Counted from the stretch's first letter, positions 1 through 9,258 are shown. The stretch: DNA of 64,000 nucleotides from Nocardioides sp. dk884 (GCF_009557055.1 NZ_CP045649.1:3075501-3139500); one strand, 5' to 3'. The notes: generated from the letters alone by a model not told the origin. Program-made: numbers and translations.

Positions 1-1953
1 GAGGTGGGCGTAGCCCGGCCCGCGGTCGAAGAACGGCTCCTCCGCGCCCTGCTCGGACGCCCGCGCGGCGCGCTCGGCCGCGGTGGCCGCGGCGTCGTAG
101 GACAGCGTGTCGTCCTCCAGCGAGCCGGTGAGCACCACGCCGTAGTCACCGAGCGCGGCGTGCTCGGAGACCTTGCGCCACACCACGTCGCGCACCACGA
201 GCTCGGGGTCGCGCTCGAGCGGGTCGCCCCACCCGCCACCGCCGGTGGTCCGGATCCGGACCACCTCGCCGGCCTTGATCTCCTCGGCGTCGGCGAGGGC
301 GTCGACCTCGCGCTCGTTCGGGCCGCCCGGGTCGATGGTGACCTCGAAGGGCCGTCCCGCCTTGCCGCCCTTCACGCCCCAGCAGGCCAGGATCGAGCGG
401 TCCGCGATGGACATGAAGTGGGCGTCCTTGAGCATCCGGATGTGCTTCTCATAGCCCAGGCCGCCGCGGAACTTGCCGGCGCCGCCGGAGTCCACGGCGA
501 GGGTCAGCGCCTCGACACGGAACGGGAAGCGGGCCTCGGTGAACTCGCTGGGCAGGTTGCGGCTGTCCGGGACGACGTGGATGGTGTCCTCGCCGTCGGC
601 GTAGTAGCGACCGCCGGAGCCGCCGCCGAGCACCTCGCGCATGAGGTACGGGCGGCCGTCGAGGTCCTCGCCGTACACGCCGGTGTAGCGGATGGTCTCC
701 TGGTCGGCCGGCATCTTGCCGTCGACGGCCTTGGCGACCACGCCGGCCAGCACGCCGAGCAGCCGCAGGATCACGAACGTGCGGGCGTTGGTCGGCGCCG
801 GGAAGACCGGCGTGAGCAGCGTGCCCGGCGGCGGGAAGCGCATCTCGATGAGCGGCACGATGCCCTCGTTGACGTCGAGCTCGGCCATCCGCTCGGGGGT
901 GTCGGCGAGGTTGCGCAGGATCGGCGCCAGCCACTTCTTGAGGAAGACGCCGTCGCTGTAGTCGCCGCAGTGGTTGATCGGGCCCTTCGCCTGCGGACCG
1001 GTGCCGTCGAAGTCGATGATCAGCCGCTCGCCGTCGGGGTCGTCGGCCGCGGTGCGCGTCAGCGTGATCCGCTGGGTGTGCAGCTGCGGCTCCTCGACGC
1101 CGTCGTGCTCGGCGTAGTCCTCCCAGACCCACGAGCCGACCGGGATCTTGGAGAGGATCTCGCGGCGGTACGTCGCGGTGGTGCGCTCGATGATCGCGTC
1201 GAAGCAGGACTCCACGGTCTCGATGCCGTAGCGGTCGAAGAGCTCGCCCAGGCGGCGCGCGCCCATCAGGCACGCCGAGCACTCGGCGTCCAGGTCGGCG
1301 GCCAGCGAGTCCGGCATCCGCGAGTTGCGGGTCATGATGCTGAGCGCCGCCCGGTTGGGCACGCCGGCGTCCCACAGCCGGATCGGCGGGACCGCGAGGC
1401 CCTCCTCGAAGACGCTGGTGGCCGCGGACGGCATCGAGCCGGGGACCGCGCCGCCGATGTCGTCGTGGTGGCCGAAGGCCTGCACGAACGCGACGACCCG
1501 CCGCTCGCCCTCGGGGCCGGCGAAGACCGGCACGGTGACGCAGAGGTCGGGCAGGTGGCCGATGCCGCCCTCGGAGAGGTAGACGTCGTTGTGGAAGAAG
1601 ACGTCGCCCTCGCGCATCTCCTCGATCGGGAAGTCCCGGGCGATCGGGTGCACGAGCGCGGAGTAGGAGCGTCCGGTGAGCTTGCGCAGCTTGCGGTCGT
1701 GGATGCCGGCGCGGAAGTCGTGGGCGTCGCGGATCATCGGGCTGCGCGAGGTGCGCCCGATGGCGGTCTCGACCTCCATCTCGACCGCGGCCAGGGAGCC
1801 CTGGACGATCTCGACGAGTACCGGGTCGGCGCTGGCGCCGGAGTCCGCGGTGAGCGGGCCGAAGGGGAACTGGGTGGGCGCGCGGCGGCTCCCGCCCTCG
1901 TTCGGCACGGGCGCGTCAGGCGTGGCGGTCACGCCGACGTTGCAGGTGCACAT
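1..1953 (-). CDS. Hydantoinase B/oxoprolinase family subunit (HyuB), 3' end cut by window edge
   Basis: The frame is open from an ATG at 1953 to base 1 (651 codons, no stop), so the C-terminus lies outside the window. Family marks are GDVFFHNDVYLSEGGIGHLPD near residue 135 without its last residue conserved in all members, a GGGSGGRYYADGED stretch, and DSGGAGKFRGGLG, all typical of hydantoinase B. The family acts with a HyuA partner to open cyclic amide rings at the cost of ATP. The start ATG overlaps the hyuA stop by one base (TGATG), so the two are translationally coupled. Substrate cannot be read from sequence: N-methylhydantoinase, 5-oxoprolinase and acetone-carboxylase-like enzymes share this fold. 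The neighbouring molybdenum hydroxylase and transcarbamoylase-like genes favour a cyclic ureide. Confidence 0.9.
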   Translation of the reverse strand, partial: MCTCNVGVTATPDAPVPNEGGSRRAPTQFPFGPLTADSGASADPVLVEIVQGSLAAVEMEVETAIGRTSRSPMIRDAHDFRAGIHDRKLRKLTGRSYSALVHPIARDFPIEEMREGDVFFHNDVYLSEGGIGHLPDLCVTVPVFAGPEGERRVVAFVQAFGHHDDIGGAVPGSMPSAATSVFEEGLAVPPIRLWDAGVPNRAALSIMTRNSRMPDSLAADLDAECSACLMGARRLGELFDRYGIETVESCFDAIIERTTATYRREILSKIPVGSWVWEDYAEHDGVEEPQLHTQRITLTRTAADDPDGERLIIDFDGTGPQAKGPINHCGDYSDGVFLKKWLAPILRNLADTPERMAELDVNEGIVPLIEMRFPPPGTLLTPVFPAPTNARTFVILRLLGVLAGVVAKAVDGKMPADQETIRYTGVYGEDLDGRPYLMREVLGGGSGGRYYADGEDTIHVVPDSRNLPSEFTEARFPFRVEALTLAVDSGGAGKFRGGLGYEKHIRMLKDAHFMSIADRSILACWGVKGGKAGRPFEVTIDPGGPNEREVDALADAEEIKAGEVVRIRTTGGGGWGDPLERDPELVVRDVVWRKVSEHAALGDYGVVLTGSLEDDTLSYDAAATAAERAARASEQGAEEPFFDRGPGYAHL

Positions 1954-4061
1954 CAGTTGCTCTCCCTCGTGACGATGATGTTGAGGTGCTCGTCGACGCG
2001 GGCCGAGAAGCCCGGGTGCAGCGGCACGGTGGAGCCGAACTCCTCGATGATCGCCGGGCCCTGGACCACGGTGCCGGGGGCCAGGTCGGGGCGCCACAGC
2101 ACCGGGGTGTCGACGTGGCCGGTCTCGGCCTCGAAGCAGACCGCGCGGCGGCTGCGCTCCGCGCCGGGGCCGCCGTCGCCGAGCGGGTGGCGGGCGATCT
2201 CCGGGCGCTTGATCGGGCCGATGCCCGAGACGCGCAGGTTGACCCACTCCACCTGCTGGCTGGGGTCGGTGGAGAAGTCGTAGCCGTAGAGCGCACGGTG
2301 CTCGGCGTGGAAGGCGTCGGCGACCTGCTGGAGCGCGGCGGCGTCGAGGTCGCCCTCGGGGACCGGGACCCGCACCTCGAAGGCCTGGCCGAAGTAGCGC
2401 AGGTCGGCGGTGCGCACGAACGAGCGCACCTCGGGGCCGAAGCCCTCGCCCTCGAGCGCCACGGCGGCCTGGCCGCTGAGCTCGTCGTACACGCCGGTGA
2501 CGGTGGCCGGCTCGAGCGCCTCGGCGAGGCGGACGTGGGTCTGCACGTAGTCGTTCTTGACGTCCACGGTGAGCAGGCCGAACGCCGAGACGTTGCCCGG
2601 GTTCGGCGGGACCAGGACGGTCGGGATGCCGAGCACGTCCATCAGGCGGCACAGCAGCAGCGAGCCGGAGCCACCGAAGGTGACCAGCGCGAAGTCGCGC
2701 ACGTCGAGGCCCCGCTTGACGGTGACCTGACGCAGCGCGTTGGCCTGGTTCCACGCGGAGATCTCGAGGATGCCCGTGGCGCAGGCCTCGGGGGTGAGGC
2801 CGAGCTCCTTGGCGAGGGTCTCGATGCCGGCGCGGGCCGCGTCGACGTCGAGCGGGATCTCACCGCCGAGCAGGTGCGGGGGGATCCGGCCCAGGAAGAC
2901 GTGGGCGTCGGTGATCGTGACCTCGGTGCCGCCCTTGCCGTAGCACAGCGGGCCCGGGTCGGCGCCGGCCGAGTGCGGGCCGACCTTGAGGGTGCCCTCG
3001 GGCGAGAGCCAGGCGATCGAGCCGCCGCCGGCACCGACCGTGACCACGTCGATCATCGGGATCTTGGAGGGGAACGCGCCGACCGAGCCCTCGGTGGTCA
3101 GCGTCGGCTCGCCGCCGATGACGACCGAGACGTCGGTGGAGGTGCCGCCGCCGTCGCTGGTCAGGACCTTGTCGTAGCCGGCGACCTGGGCGATCAGGGC
3201 CGCACCGAGGGCGCCGGCCGCCGGGCCGGAGAGCACGGTGGTGATCGGCTGGTGCACGACCTCGGCCGCGGAGAGCACGCCGCCGTTGGACTTCATCACG
3301 TAGAACGGCACCGGGCGCTCGCCGGCGTAGGAGTTCAGGCGCTGGGCGATGTTGTTGACGTACGCCGAGAGCCGCGGCTTGACGGCGGCGTCGACCAGGG
3401 TGGTCATCGCCCGCTCGTACTCGCGGTACTCGCGCAGCACCTCGCTGCTGACCGAGACCACCGCGTCGGGGTGCTCCTCGGCCAGCACCTGGCGCATGCG
3501 CTCCTCGTGCTCGGGGTTGGCGTAGGCGTGCAGGAAGCACACGCCGAGGGTGTTGATGCCCCGGTCGCGGAACCAGCGGGCCACGCGGCGCGCGCCCTCG
3601 GTGTCGAAGGGGCGCACCTCCTCGCCGGTGAAGTCGAGGCGGCCCTCGACGCCCTGGACCAGGTCGCGGGGCACGATGCGGTCGGGCTTGACCCAGAAGT
3701 AGGAGTTGCCGTAGCCGTCGGGCACGGACTGGCGGGCGATCTCGAGCATCGCCTCGTAGCCGGTGTTGGTGATGAAGCCGAGCCGGTCGACCTTGCCCTC
3801 GAGGAGCTGGTTCGTGGCGACGGTGGTGCCGTGGCTGACGGCCGCGATGGCGTCGCCCTGGCCCTGGGGCAGCCCGAGCAGGCCGAGGACCTTCTCGATG
3901 CCGGCCATGAAGCCATCGGCGGGGTTGCTGGGGGTGGACGGGGTCTTGGTGGTGACCAGGTCGCCGGAGTCCTCATCGAGAGCCACGACATCGGTGAACG
4001 TGCCACCGGTGTCGATGCCGATCCGGATCCGGCGCTGCGCTGGGGTCGTCGCGTCGGGCAT
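1953..4061 (-). CDS. Hydantoinase A/oxoprolinase family subunit (HyuA)
   Basis: This 702-residue protein starts MPDATTPAQ; a longer upstream frame exists but lacks family similarity. The N-terminus holds the ATP-phosphate loop IGIDTGGTFTDVV (about residues 13-25), followed by the hydantoinase A core with SDGGGTSTDV and GAGGGS glycine-rich motifs. It is the ATP-binding subunit that phosphorylates the cyclic amide before the HyuB partner hydrolyses it. Length fits the family. It is coupled to hyuB by overlapping stop and start. A 190-bp gap with a long hairpin separates it from the amidase gene, so it may be a separate or attenuated transcription unit. Acetone carboxylase beta is an alternative, but no gamma subunit is visible. 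Confidence 0.92.
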   Translation of the reverse strand: MPDATTPAQRRIRIGIDTGGTFTDVVALDEDSGDLVTTKTPSTPSNPADGFMAGIEKVLGLLGLPQGQGDAIAAVSHGTTVATNQLLEGKVDRLGFITNTGYEAMLEIARQSVPDGYGNSYFWVKPDRIVPRDLVQGVEGRLDFTGEEVRPFDTEGARRVARWFRDRGINTLGVCFLHAYANPEHEERMRQVLAEEHPDAVVSVSSEVLREYREYERAMTTLVDAAVKPRLSAYVNNIAQRLNSYAGERPVPFYVMKSNGGVLSAAEVVHQPITTVLSGPAAGALGAALIAQVAGYDKVLTSDGGGTSTDVSVVIGGEPTLTTEGSVGAFPSKIPMIDVVTVGAGGGSIAWLSPEGTLKVGPHSAGADPGPLCYGKGGTEVTITDAHVFLGRIPPHLLGGEIPLDVDAARAGIETLAKELGLTPEACATGILEISAWNQANALRQVTVKRGLDVRDFALVTFGGSGSLLLCRLMDVLGIPTVLVPPNPGNVSAFGLLTVDVKNDYVQTHVRLAEALEPATVTGVYDELSGQAAVALEGEGFGPEVRSFVRTADLRYFGQAFEVRVPVPEGDLDAAALQQVADAFHAEHRALYGYDFSTDPSQQVEWVNLRVSGIGPIKRPEIARHPLGDGGPGAERSRRAVCFEAETGHVDTPVLWRPDLAPGTVVQGPAIIEEFGSTVPLHPGFSARVDEHLNIIVTRESN

Positions 4062-4175
4062 GGGTCGATTCAAGCCCGTGCAGCACGCCCTGAGCCATGT
4101 CATACCTTGCCCACGGATCGGCGATTCTCGGGCAGATCCTGCCTAGCGGTGGAGCGGGGTTTCCCAGAGACAGCA

Positions 4176-4235
4176 ATAGTCCGCCACACCAGTGTCGTGA
4201 ATCGCGCGAAACACGACACTGGTGTGGCGGACTAT
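4176..4235. terminator. Perfect 24-bp inverted repeat between amidase and hyuA
   Basis: Arms 4176-4199 and 4212-4235 are perfectly complementary (arm begins ATAGTCCGCCACACC) around a 12-base loop AATCGCGCGAAA. There is no T-tract. It sits just downstream of the amidase stop and 114 bases upstream of the hyuA start. It could be a rho-independent-like terminator, a processing or attenuation site setting hyuAB level, or a palindromic repeat insertion. Confidence 0.6.
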
Positions 4236-4251
4236 CTCGCCGGGGGCCGGG

Positions 4252-5673
4252 TCAGCCCCGCTCGCGGACCCGGTCCTCGAAGGCGGCGGCGATCTCGAGC
4301 AGGCGGCGCTCGCCGCCGTGCGGGGCGACCACCTGGATGCCGACCGGGAGCCCGTCGGCGGTGCGGCCCGCGGGCAGCGAGATCGCCGGGCAGCCGGTGA
4401 CGGTGATGAAGTACGCCGAGCGCATCCAGTCCAGGTAGGTCTCCTGGGGGCGTCCGTTGATGTCGGTCGGGAACTCCTGGTCGACCGGGAACGGCGGCAC
4501 CTGCGAGACCGGCAGCACCAGCACGTCGTGGCGCTCGAAGAACAGCCTCATCCGCTCCGCGAGCGTGGTGCGCTGGGTGTAGGCCCGGGCCACGTCGGCC
4601 CCGCTGAGCGGCGCTCCGGCCTCGATGTTGGCGGCCAGCGACTCCTTGAGCTCGCCGGGGTGCGCGGCCAGCAGCGGGCCGAGCTTGGCCTGGAAGTGCC
4701 AGGCGCGCAGGGTGCGGAAGGTGTCGTCGGCCTCGCGCAGGTCGGGGTGCGCGTCCTCGACGTGCGCACCGCCGGCGGTCCACACCGCCGCGGACTCGCG
4801 CACCACCCGGGCCACCTCGTGGTCGACCTCGAAGGCGCCGCCCAGGTCCACCGAGAGCGCGACCCGCAGGCCGGCCAGGCTGCCCGCCAGCGGCTCGGCG
4901 AAGAGCGACCCCGGCTCGCGCAGCGCCAGCGGCGCGCGCGGGTCCGGCCCGGCCAGCACCCCCAGCAGGAGCGCGAGGTCGCGCACGTCGCGCGCCATCG
5001 GCCCGCCGGTCGAGGTGGACTCCCACTGGTTGTACAGCGGCCACTCCGGCACCCGGCCGGTGCAGGGCCGCAGCCCCACGACCCCGCAGAACGACGCGGG
5101 GTTGCGCAGCGAGCCGCCCATGTCGGAGCCGTCGGCGAGCGGCACCATCCCGGAGGCCAGCGCCGCCGCCGCTCCCCCGCTCGACCCGCCGGCCGAGCGG
5201 CCGGGGTCGTGCGGGTTGCGGGTGACGCCGAAGACCCGGTTGAACGTGTGCGAGCCGGCGGCGAACTCCGGCACGTTGGTCTTGCCGATCAGCACGACGC
5301 CGGCGCGGCGTACCCGCTCGACGATCAGCTCGTCGGCCTCCGGCACGTGGTCGGCGAAGAGCGGCGAGCCGTACGTCGTGCGCCAGCCGCCGACCGCATG
5401 GGTGTCCTTGACCGCGAACGGCAGCCCGTGCAGCGGGCCGACCTCCGCCCCCGCGGCCAGCGCCTGGTCGGCCTCGGCCGCCGCCGCGCGGGCGCGGTCG
5501 GGGTCCAGCGAGACGATCGCGTTGATCTCGGGGTTGCGCTCGGCGATCCGGTCCAGGTGCAGGTCGAGCAGCTCGCGCGCGGAGATGCGGCGCGCGCGCA
5601 CCGCGGCCAGCATGTCGCGGGCGGGCGAGTCGACGCTGAGGTCGGGCACGGGCGCGCTCACCGGATCGCTCAC
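4252..5673 (-). CDS. Amidase signature family amidohydrolase
   Basis: The 473-residue protein has the complete Ser-cisSer-Lys triad of the amidase signature family: Lys89 in FAVKD, cis-Ser164 in AGGSSGGAAA, and nucleophile Ser188 in SDMGGSLRNP. The family hydrolyses amides to acid plus ammonia and is cytoplasmic (no signal peptide). The GTG start overlaps the CoxG stop (GTGA), marking it as the last gene of the permease-coxMSLG-amidase run. It plausibly cleaves a ureido or amide intermediate made by the hydroxylase or hydantoinase. Exact substrate is unknown, since the family also includes indoleacetamide hydrolase and GatA-like members; no gatB or gatC is near. Confidence 0.9.
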   Translation of the reverse strand: MSDPVSAPVPDLSVDSPARDMLAAVRARRISARELLDLHLDRIAERNPEINAIVSLDPDRARAAAAEADQALAAGAEVGPLHGLPFAVKDTHAVGGWRTTYGSPLFADHVPEADELIVERVRRAGVVLIGKTNVPEFAAGSHTFNRVFGVTRNPHDPGRSAGGSSGGAAAALASGMVPLADGSDMGGSLRNPASFCGVVGLRPCTGRVPEWPLYNQWESTSTGGPMARDVRDLALLLGVLAGPDPRAPLALREPGSLFAEPLAGSLAGLRVALSVDLGGAFEVDHEVARVVRESAAVWTAGGAHVEDAHPDLREADDTFRTLRAWHFQAKLGPLLAAHPGELKESLAANIEAGAPLSGADVARAYTQRTTLAERMRLFFERHDVLVLPVSQVPPFPVDQEFPTDINGRPQETYLDWMRSAYFITVTGCPAISLPAGRTADGLPVGIQVVAPHGGERRLLEIAAAFEDRVRERG

Positions 5674-6329
5674 CGGCGCCGTCCGAGCAGTGCCCCGGCG
5701 ACCACGCCGACGAGCACCAGGCCGGCACCGACGCCGATGCCCTTCACGAACTCCTCGGTGGACCCGGAGGCTGCCGCCTTGGCCGGGGCGGTGAAGACGC
5801 CGGGCTGGGCCGCGGGCGCCGCCGGCGCGGGGGCGCCCGGCTCGGCGGGAGCCGCAGCGGCCGGGACGGCTGCCGGGGCCGCGGCGGGCAGGCCGGAGGT
5901 GATGGCCTTCTCGACGTTGCCGAAGAACTCCGCCGCCATCCGCTTGGAGACGCTGGTCAGCATCCGCTGGCCGACGCCGCCGACCATGCCGCCGACGGTC
6001 GCGTCGGCCTCGTAGGCGACCTCGGTGCCGCCGTCGACGGCGGCGAAGCGTACGGCGACCGCGGCGTCCACGGTGCCGGGCGCCCCGGCGCCGCGCAGGT
6101 GCATGGTGAGCGACTGGTGCTGCTCGAGGTCGGAGAGCCGGCAGGTGCCGGTGTAGGTGCCCTTGATCGCGCCGACGCCGGCGCTGACGGTCATGTCGTA
6201 GGCGTTCTCACCGGTGGCCTCGAGCCGCTCGCAGCCCGGGATGGTGGCGACCAGCACCGCCGGGTCGAGCAGGGAGTCCCACACCTTCTCTACGGGTGCG
6301 GCGATGACGTTGGAACCGGCGATCTTCAC
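5670..6329 (-). CDS. CoxG-like SRPBCC protein with C-terminal membrane anchor
   Basis: The 219-residue protein begins at a GTG overlapping the stop of the large hydroxylase subunit. Residues 1-145 form an SRPBCC/CoxG domain (MKIAGSNVIAAPVEKVWDSL at the start). A Pro/Ala-rich linker follows (about 148-185), then a single hydrophobic helix and RRR tail (about 197-219). In CO dehydrogenase systems CoxG tethers the enzyme to the membrane, and published work proposes that it delivers menaquinone. By analogy this protein would link the adjacent molybdenum hydroxylase to the quinone pool. That role is inferred, because the catalytic subunit here is not a true CO dehydrogenase. Confidence 0.88.
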   Translation of the reverse strand: MKIAGSNVIAAPVEKVWDSLLDPAVLVATIPGCERLEATGENAYDMTVSAGVGAIKGTYTGTCRLSDLEQHQSLTMHLRGAGAPGTVDAAVAVRFAAVDGGTEVAYEADATVGGMVGGVGQRMLTSVSKRMAAEFFGNVEKAITSGLPAAAPAAVPAAAAPAEPGAPAPAAPAAQPGVFTAPAKAAASGSTEEFVKGIGVGAGLVLVGVVAGALLGRRR

Positions 6330-8716
6330 GGGGTGTGCTCCTGACGCAGGGTGTGGAGGTCGGAGGGCGAGATGGGCATGGCGGTGATCGGGAAGCCCTC
6401 GGCGTCCTCGATCGCGGCCGCCACGACCGCGCTGACCGGGATGACCCCGGCTTCGCCCGCGCCCTTGATGCCGAGCGGGTTGAGCGGGCTCGGCGTCTCG
6501 AGGTGGTCGATGTCGATGCCGTCGGGGATCTCGGTGACGTAGGGCATCAAGAAGTCCATGAAGGAGGCGTTGAGCAGCTGCCCGGAGGGGTCGTAGGCCA
6601 TCCGCTCGTAGAGCGCTCCCCCGATGCCCTGCGCCACCCCGCCGTGGATCTGTCCCTCGACGATCATCGGGTTGATCAGGTGGCCACAGTCGTGGACCAC
6701 GGCGTACTTGAGGATCGTGACCTCGGCGGTGTCCGGGTCGGTCTCCACGATCGCGGCGTGCATGCCGGAGGCGAACGTCGCGCGCTGCGGGCTGTAGAAG
6801 TCCTTGCCCTCCAGGCCGGGCTCGTCGTCCTCGGCCACCGGCGGCTTGCCGGGGTCGCCGACCGCGAACTGGGTCGCGGCCTTGGACGCCTCGTCGAAGG
6901 CGTAGCGCAGCGGGTTCGACAGCACCGCGACGGTGCCGAGGTCCATGCGGGTGCCGGGCGAGCCCTTGACCTGAACGACGCCGTCCACGATCTCCAGGTC
7001 GGCCTCGTCGACCTCGAGGGCGTCCGCGGCGATCCGCAGCGCCTTCTCCTTGGCGCGCTTGGCCGCGAGGTGGATCGCCGAGCCGCTCATCACCGCGGCG
7101 CGGGAGGCGAAGGTGCCCACGGCGTACGGCATCCGGCGGGTGTCGCCGGTGACCACCTCGACGTCCTCGAAGCGCACGCCGAGCTCGTCGGCGACCAGCT
7201 GGGCGAACACCGTGGCGTGGCCCTGGCCCTGGGTGGTCAGGCCGGTGGCGACCTTGACCTTGCCGCTGGTCTCGATGTGCACGTGGGCGCCCTCGTAGGG
7301 ACCGACGCCGGTGCCCTCGACGTAGCAGGCCAGGCCGATGCCGACGGTGCGCCCCTCGGCGGCCATCTTCTCGCGCAGGGCCGGGAACTCCTCCCAGCCG
7401 ATCAGCTTCTTGAGCTTGACCAGCGAGGCGGGGTAGTCGCCGGAGTCGTACTCCAGCTCGCGGCCGTCCTGGAAGATCAGGCCCTGGTCGAAGGGGAACT
7501 CGTCGGGCTGGATGAAGTTGGCGGCGCGCACCTCGGTGCGGTCCTTGCCCAGGTACGCCGCGATCTTGTCCATCGTGCGCTCCATCGCGAAGCAGCCCTG
7601 CGGGCGGCCGGCGCCGCGGTACGGCGTGACGATCACGGTGTTGGTGTAGATCGACTCGAAGACGACCCGGTACACCTCGGGCTTGTAGGGCCCGAGCAGC
7701 TGGGTCGAGGTGATGATCGGGACGATCAGGCCGTACGGCGTGTAGGCGCCGTGGTCGTGCCAGAACATCACGTCGAGGCCGATGATGCGCCCGTCGTCGT
7801 CGAAGCCGACGTCGATGTGCTGCACCTGGCCGCGCTCGTGGGCCGAGGAGATGAAGTGCTCGCGGCGGTCCTCGGTGAACTTCACGGTGCGCCCCAGCAG
7901 GCGGGCCGCGAGCGGGACGAGGAGCTCCTCGGGCCAGGGGTGCATCACCTTGACGCCGAAGCCGCCGCCGACGTCGGGGGTGATCACGTCGACCTGGCCC
8001 AGGTCGAGACCGAGCTTGACCGCGACCGCGGCGCGCACGCCGGTCGAGGTCTGCGTCGAGGTCCACACCTGCAGGCGGTTGGTGTCGGCGTCCCAGCGCG
8101 CGACGGTGCCCCGACCCTCCAGCGGCGTGCAGGCGCTGCGCTCGATGTCGAGCTCGAGGTGGAGGCGGTGCGGCGCGCGGGCCAGCGCGGCCGCGACGTC
8201 GCCGGTGTTCTGCTCGCTGCGCGCGCCGACGTTGCCGGGTACGTCGTCGTGGACCAGGTGCTCGGCGGCGCGGGAGGCCTCGATGCCGACGACGGCCGGC
8301 AGCACCTCCCAGGTCACCTTGATCTTGTCCAGCGCGTCCTCGGCGATGTAGCGGTCCTCGGCGACGACGAACGCGACGGCCTCGCCGACGTAGTTCACCT
8401 CATCGCGTGCCAGGGCGTACTGGGTGCGGCCCTGGGTGAGGTCGGGGTGCGGGATCAGCAGCGGCAGTGGCTCGGCCATCTCCGGGGAGAGCGGGCCGAG
8501 GTCCTCGTAGGTCCAGACGACGTGCACGCCCTCGACGTCGAGGACGTCGCTCATGTCGATGTCGAGGATGCGGGCGTGGGCGTGCGGGCTGCGCAGCACC
8601 GCGGCGTGCAGCGTGCTGGGGTCGGCGTGCACGTCGTCGACGTAGCGGCCCTGGCCGCGCAGGAAGCGCTGGTCCTCGGTGCGCTGGACCTTCTGACCCA
8701 TCAGCTTGGTGGTCAC
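6326..8716 (-). CDS. Molybdenum hydroxylase large subunit (xanthine oxidase family, CoxL form II-like)
   Basis: The 796-residue protein starts at a GTG overlapping the stop of the [2Fe-2S] subunit gene. It binds Mo-cytosine dinucleotide and hydroxylates a carbon of its substrate. The active-site loop reads YRGAGR at 366-371, the form II motif, rather than the AYxCSFR signature of genuine CO dehydrogenase. The catalytic Glu755 sits in GIKGAGEAG near the C-terminus. With neighbouring FAD and [2Fe-2S] subunits it makes a complete L-M-S enzyme. Context (NCS2 permease, HyuAB, ureide genes) suggests oxidation of a purine, pyrimidine or related ring rather than CO. Former annotations as CO dehydrogenase would mislead. 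Confidence 0.93.
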   Translation of the reverse strand: MTTKLMGQKVQRTEDQRFLRGQGRYVDDVHADPSTLHAAVLRSPHAHARILDIDMSDVLDVEGVHVVWTYEDLGPLSPEMAEPLPLLIPHPDLTQGRTQYALARDEVNYVGEAVAFVVAEDRYIAEDALDKIKVTWEVLPAVVGIEASRAAEHLVHDDVPGNVGARSEQNTGDVAAALARAPHRLHLELDIERSACTPLEGRGTVARWDADTNRLQVWTSTQTSTGVRAAVAVKLGLDLGQVDVITPDVGGGFGVKVMHPWPEELLVPLAARLLGRTVKFTEDRREHFISSAHERGQVQHIDVGFDDDGRIIGLDVMFWHDHGAYTPYGLIVPIITSTQLLGPYKPEVYRVVFESIYTNTVIVTPYRGAGRPQGCFAMERTMDKIAAYLGKDRTEVRAANFIQPDEFPFDQGLIFQDGRELEYDSGDYPASLVKLKKLIGWEEFPALREKMAAEGRTVGIGLACYVEGTGVGPYEGAHVHIETSGKVKVATGLTTQGQGHATVFAQLVADELGVRFEDVEVVTGDTRRMPYAVGTFASRAAVMSGSAIHLAAKRAKEKALRIAADALEVDEADLEIVDGVVQVKGSPGTRMDLGTVAVLSNPLRYAFDEASKAATQFAVGDPGKPPVAEDDEPGLEGKDFYSPQRATFASGMHAAIVETDPDTAEVTILKYAVVHDCGHLINPMIVEGQIHGGVAQGIGGALYERMAYDPSGQLLNASFMDFLMPYVTEIPDGIDIDHLETPSPLNPLGIKGAGEAGVIPVSAVVAAAIEDAEGFPITAMPISPSDLHTLRQEHTP

Positions 8717-9258
8717 CGCTGGACCTCCACGGGCGCGTCGGGCTGCTGGCCGACGGGACGCTGGCCGTCGGGATGCTGGGGGTCGGCGAGCTCGGCGGCG
8801 CGCTCGACGGCCTTGACGATGTTCTGGTAGCCGGTGCAGCGGCACAGGTTGCCGGCGACCATCTCGCGGGCCTCGTCGTGCGAGGGGTGGGGGTTCTCGC
8901 GCAGGCAGGCGGTGACGGTGGTGAGGAACCCCGGCGTGCAGAAGCCGCACTGCAGCCCGTGGCACTCAGCGAACGCCTGCTGGACCGGCCCGAGCGAGCC
9001 GTCCTCGCGGGTCAGGCCCTCGACGGTGGTGATCTCGGTGTCGACCGCGGAGACCGCGAACATCAGGCAGGCCCGCACGGGCTGGCCGTCGACGAGCACC
9101 GTGCACGCCCCGCAGACGCCGTGCTCGCAGCCGACGTGGGTGCCGGTGAGGCCGAGGTCGTGGCGCAGCGCGTCGGAGAGCAGCCGCCGCGCGGGCAGCT
9201 CCACCTCCCGGGTCACCCCGTTGACGCTCAACCTGATCCGGTGCAGTTCCTCGCTCAT
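8713..9258 (-). CDS. Molybdenum hydroxylase [2Fe-2S] subunit (CoxS/XdhC-like)
   Basis: The 181-residue protein carries two [2Fe-2S] clusters: the plant-ferredoxin-type set Cys44, Cys49, Cys52, Cys64 (CEHGVCGACT) and the alpha-helical set Cys104, Cys107, Cys139, Cys141 (CGFCTPG and CRCTGY). It passes electrons from the Mo centre to the FAD subunit. Its ATG overlaps the FAD-subunit stop, and its stop overlaps the Mo-subunit start, giving tight stoichiometric coupling. It is slightly longer than usual because of a Pro/Gln-rich tail after residue 158 without recognisable domain. Confidence 0.95.
   Translation of the reverse strand: MSEELHRIRLSVNGVTREVELPARRLLSDALRHDLGLTGTHVGCEHGVCGACTVLVDGQPVRACLMFAVSAVDTEITTVEGLTREDGSLGPVQQAFAECHGLQCGFCTPGFLTTVTACLRENPHPSHDEAREMVAGNLCRCTGYQNIVKAVERAAELADPQHPDGQRPVGQQPDAPVEVQR

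Noticed and set aside
4..2283. A long plus-strand frame of 759 codons opposite hyuB and hyuA
   Set aside because: It mirrors the codon bias of the minus-strand genes, is rich in Val/Gly/Ala/Asp/Arg without domains, and no family motif appears; the opposite strand carries clear hydantoinase motifs.
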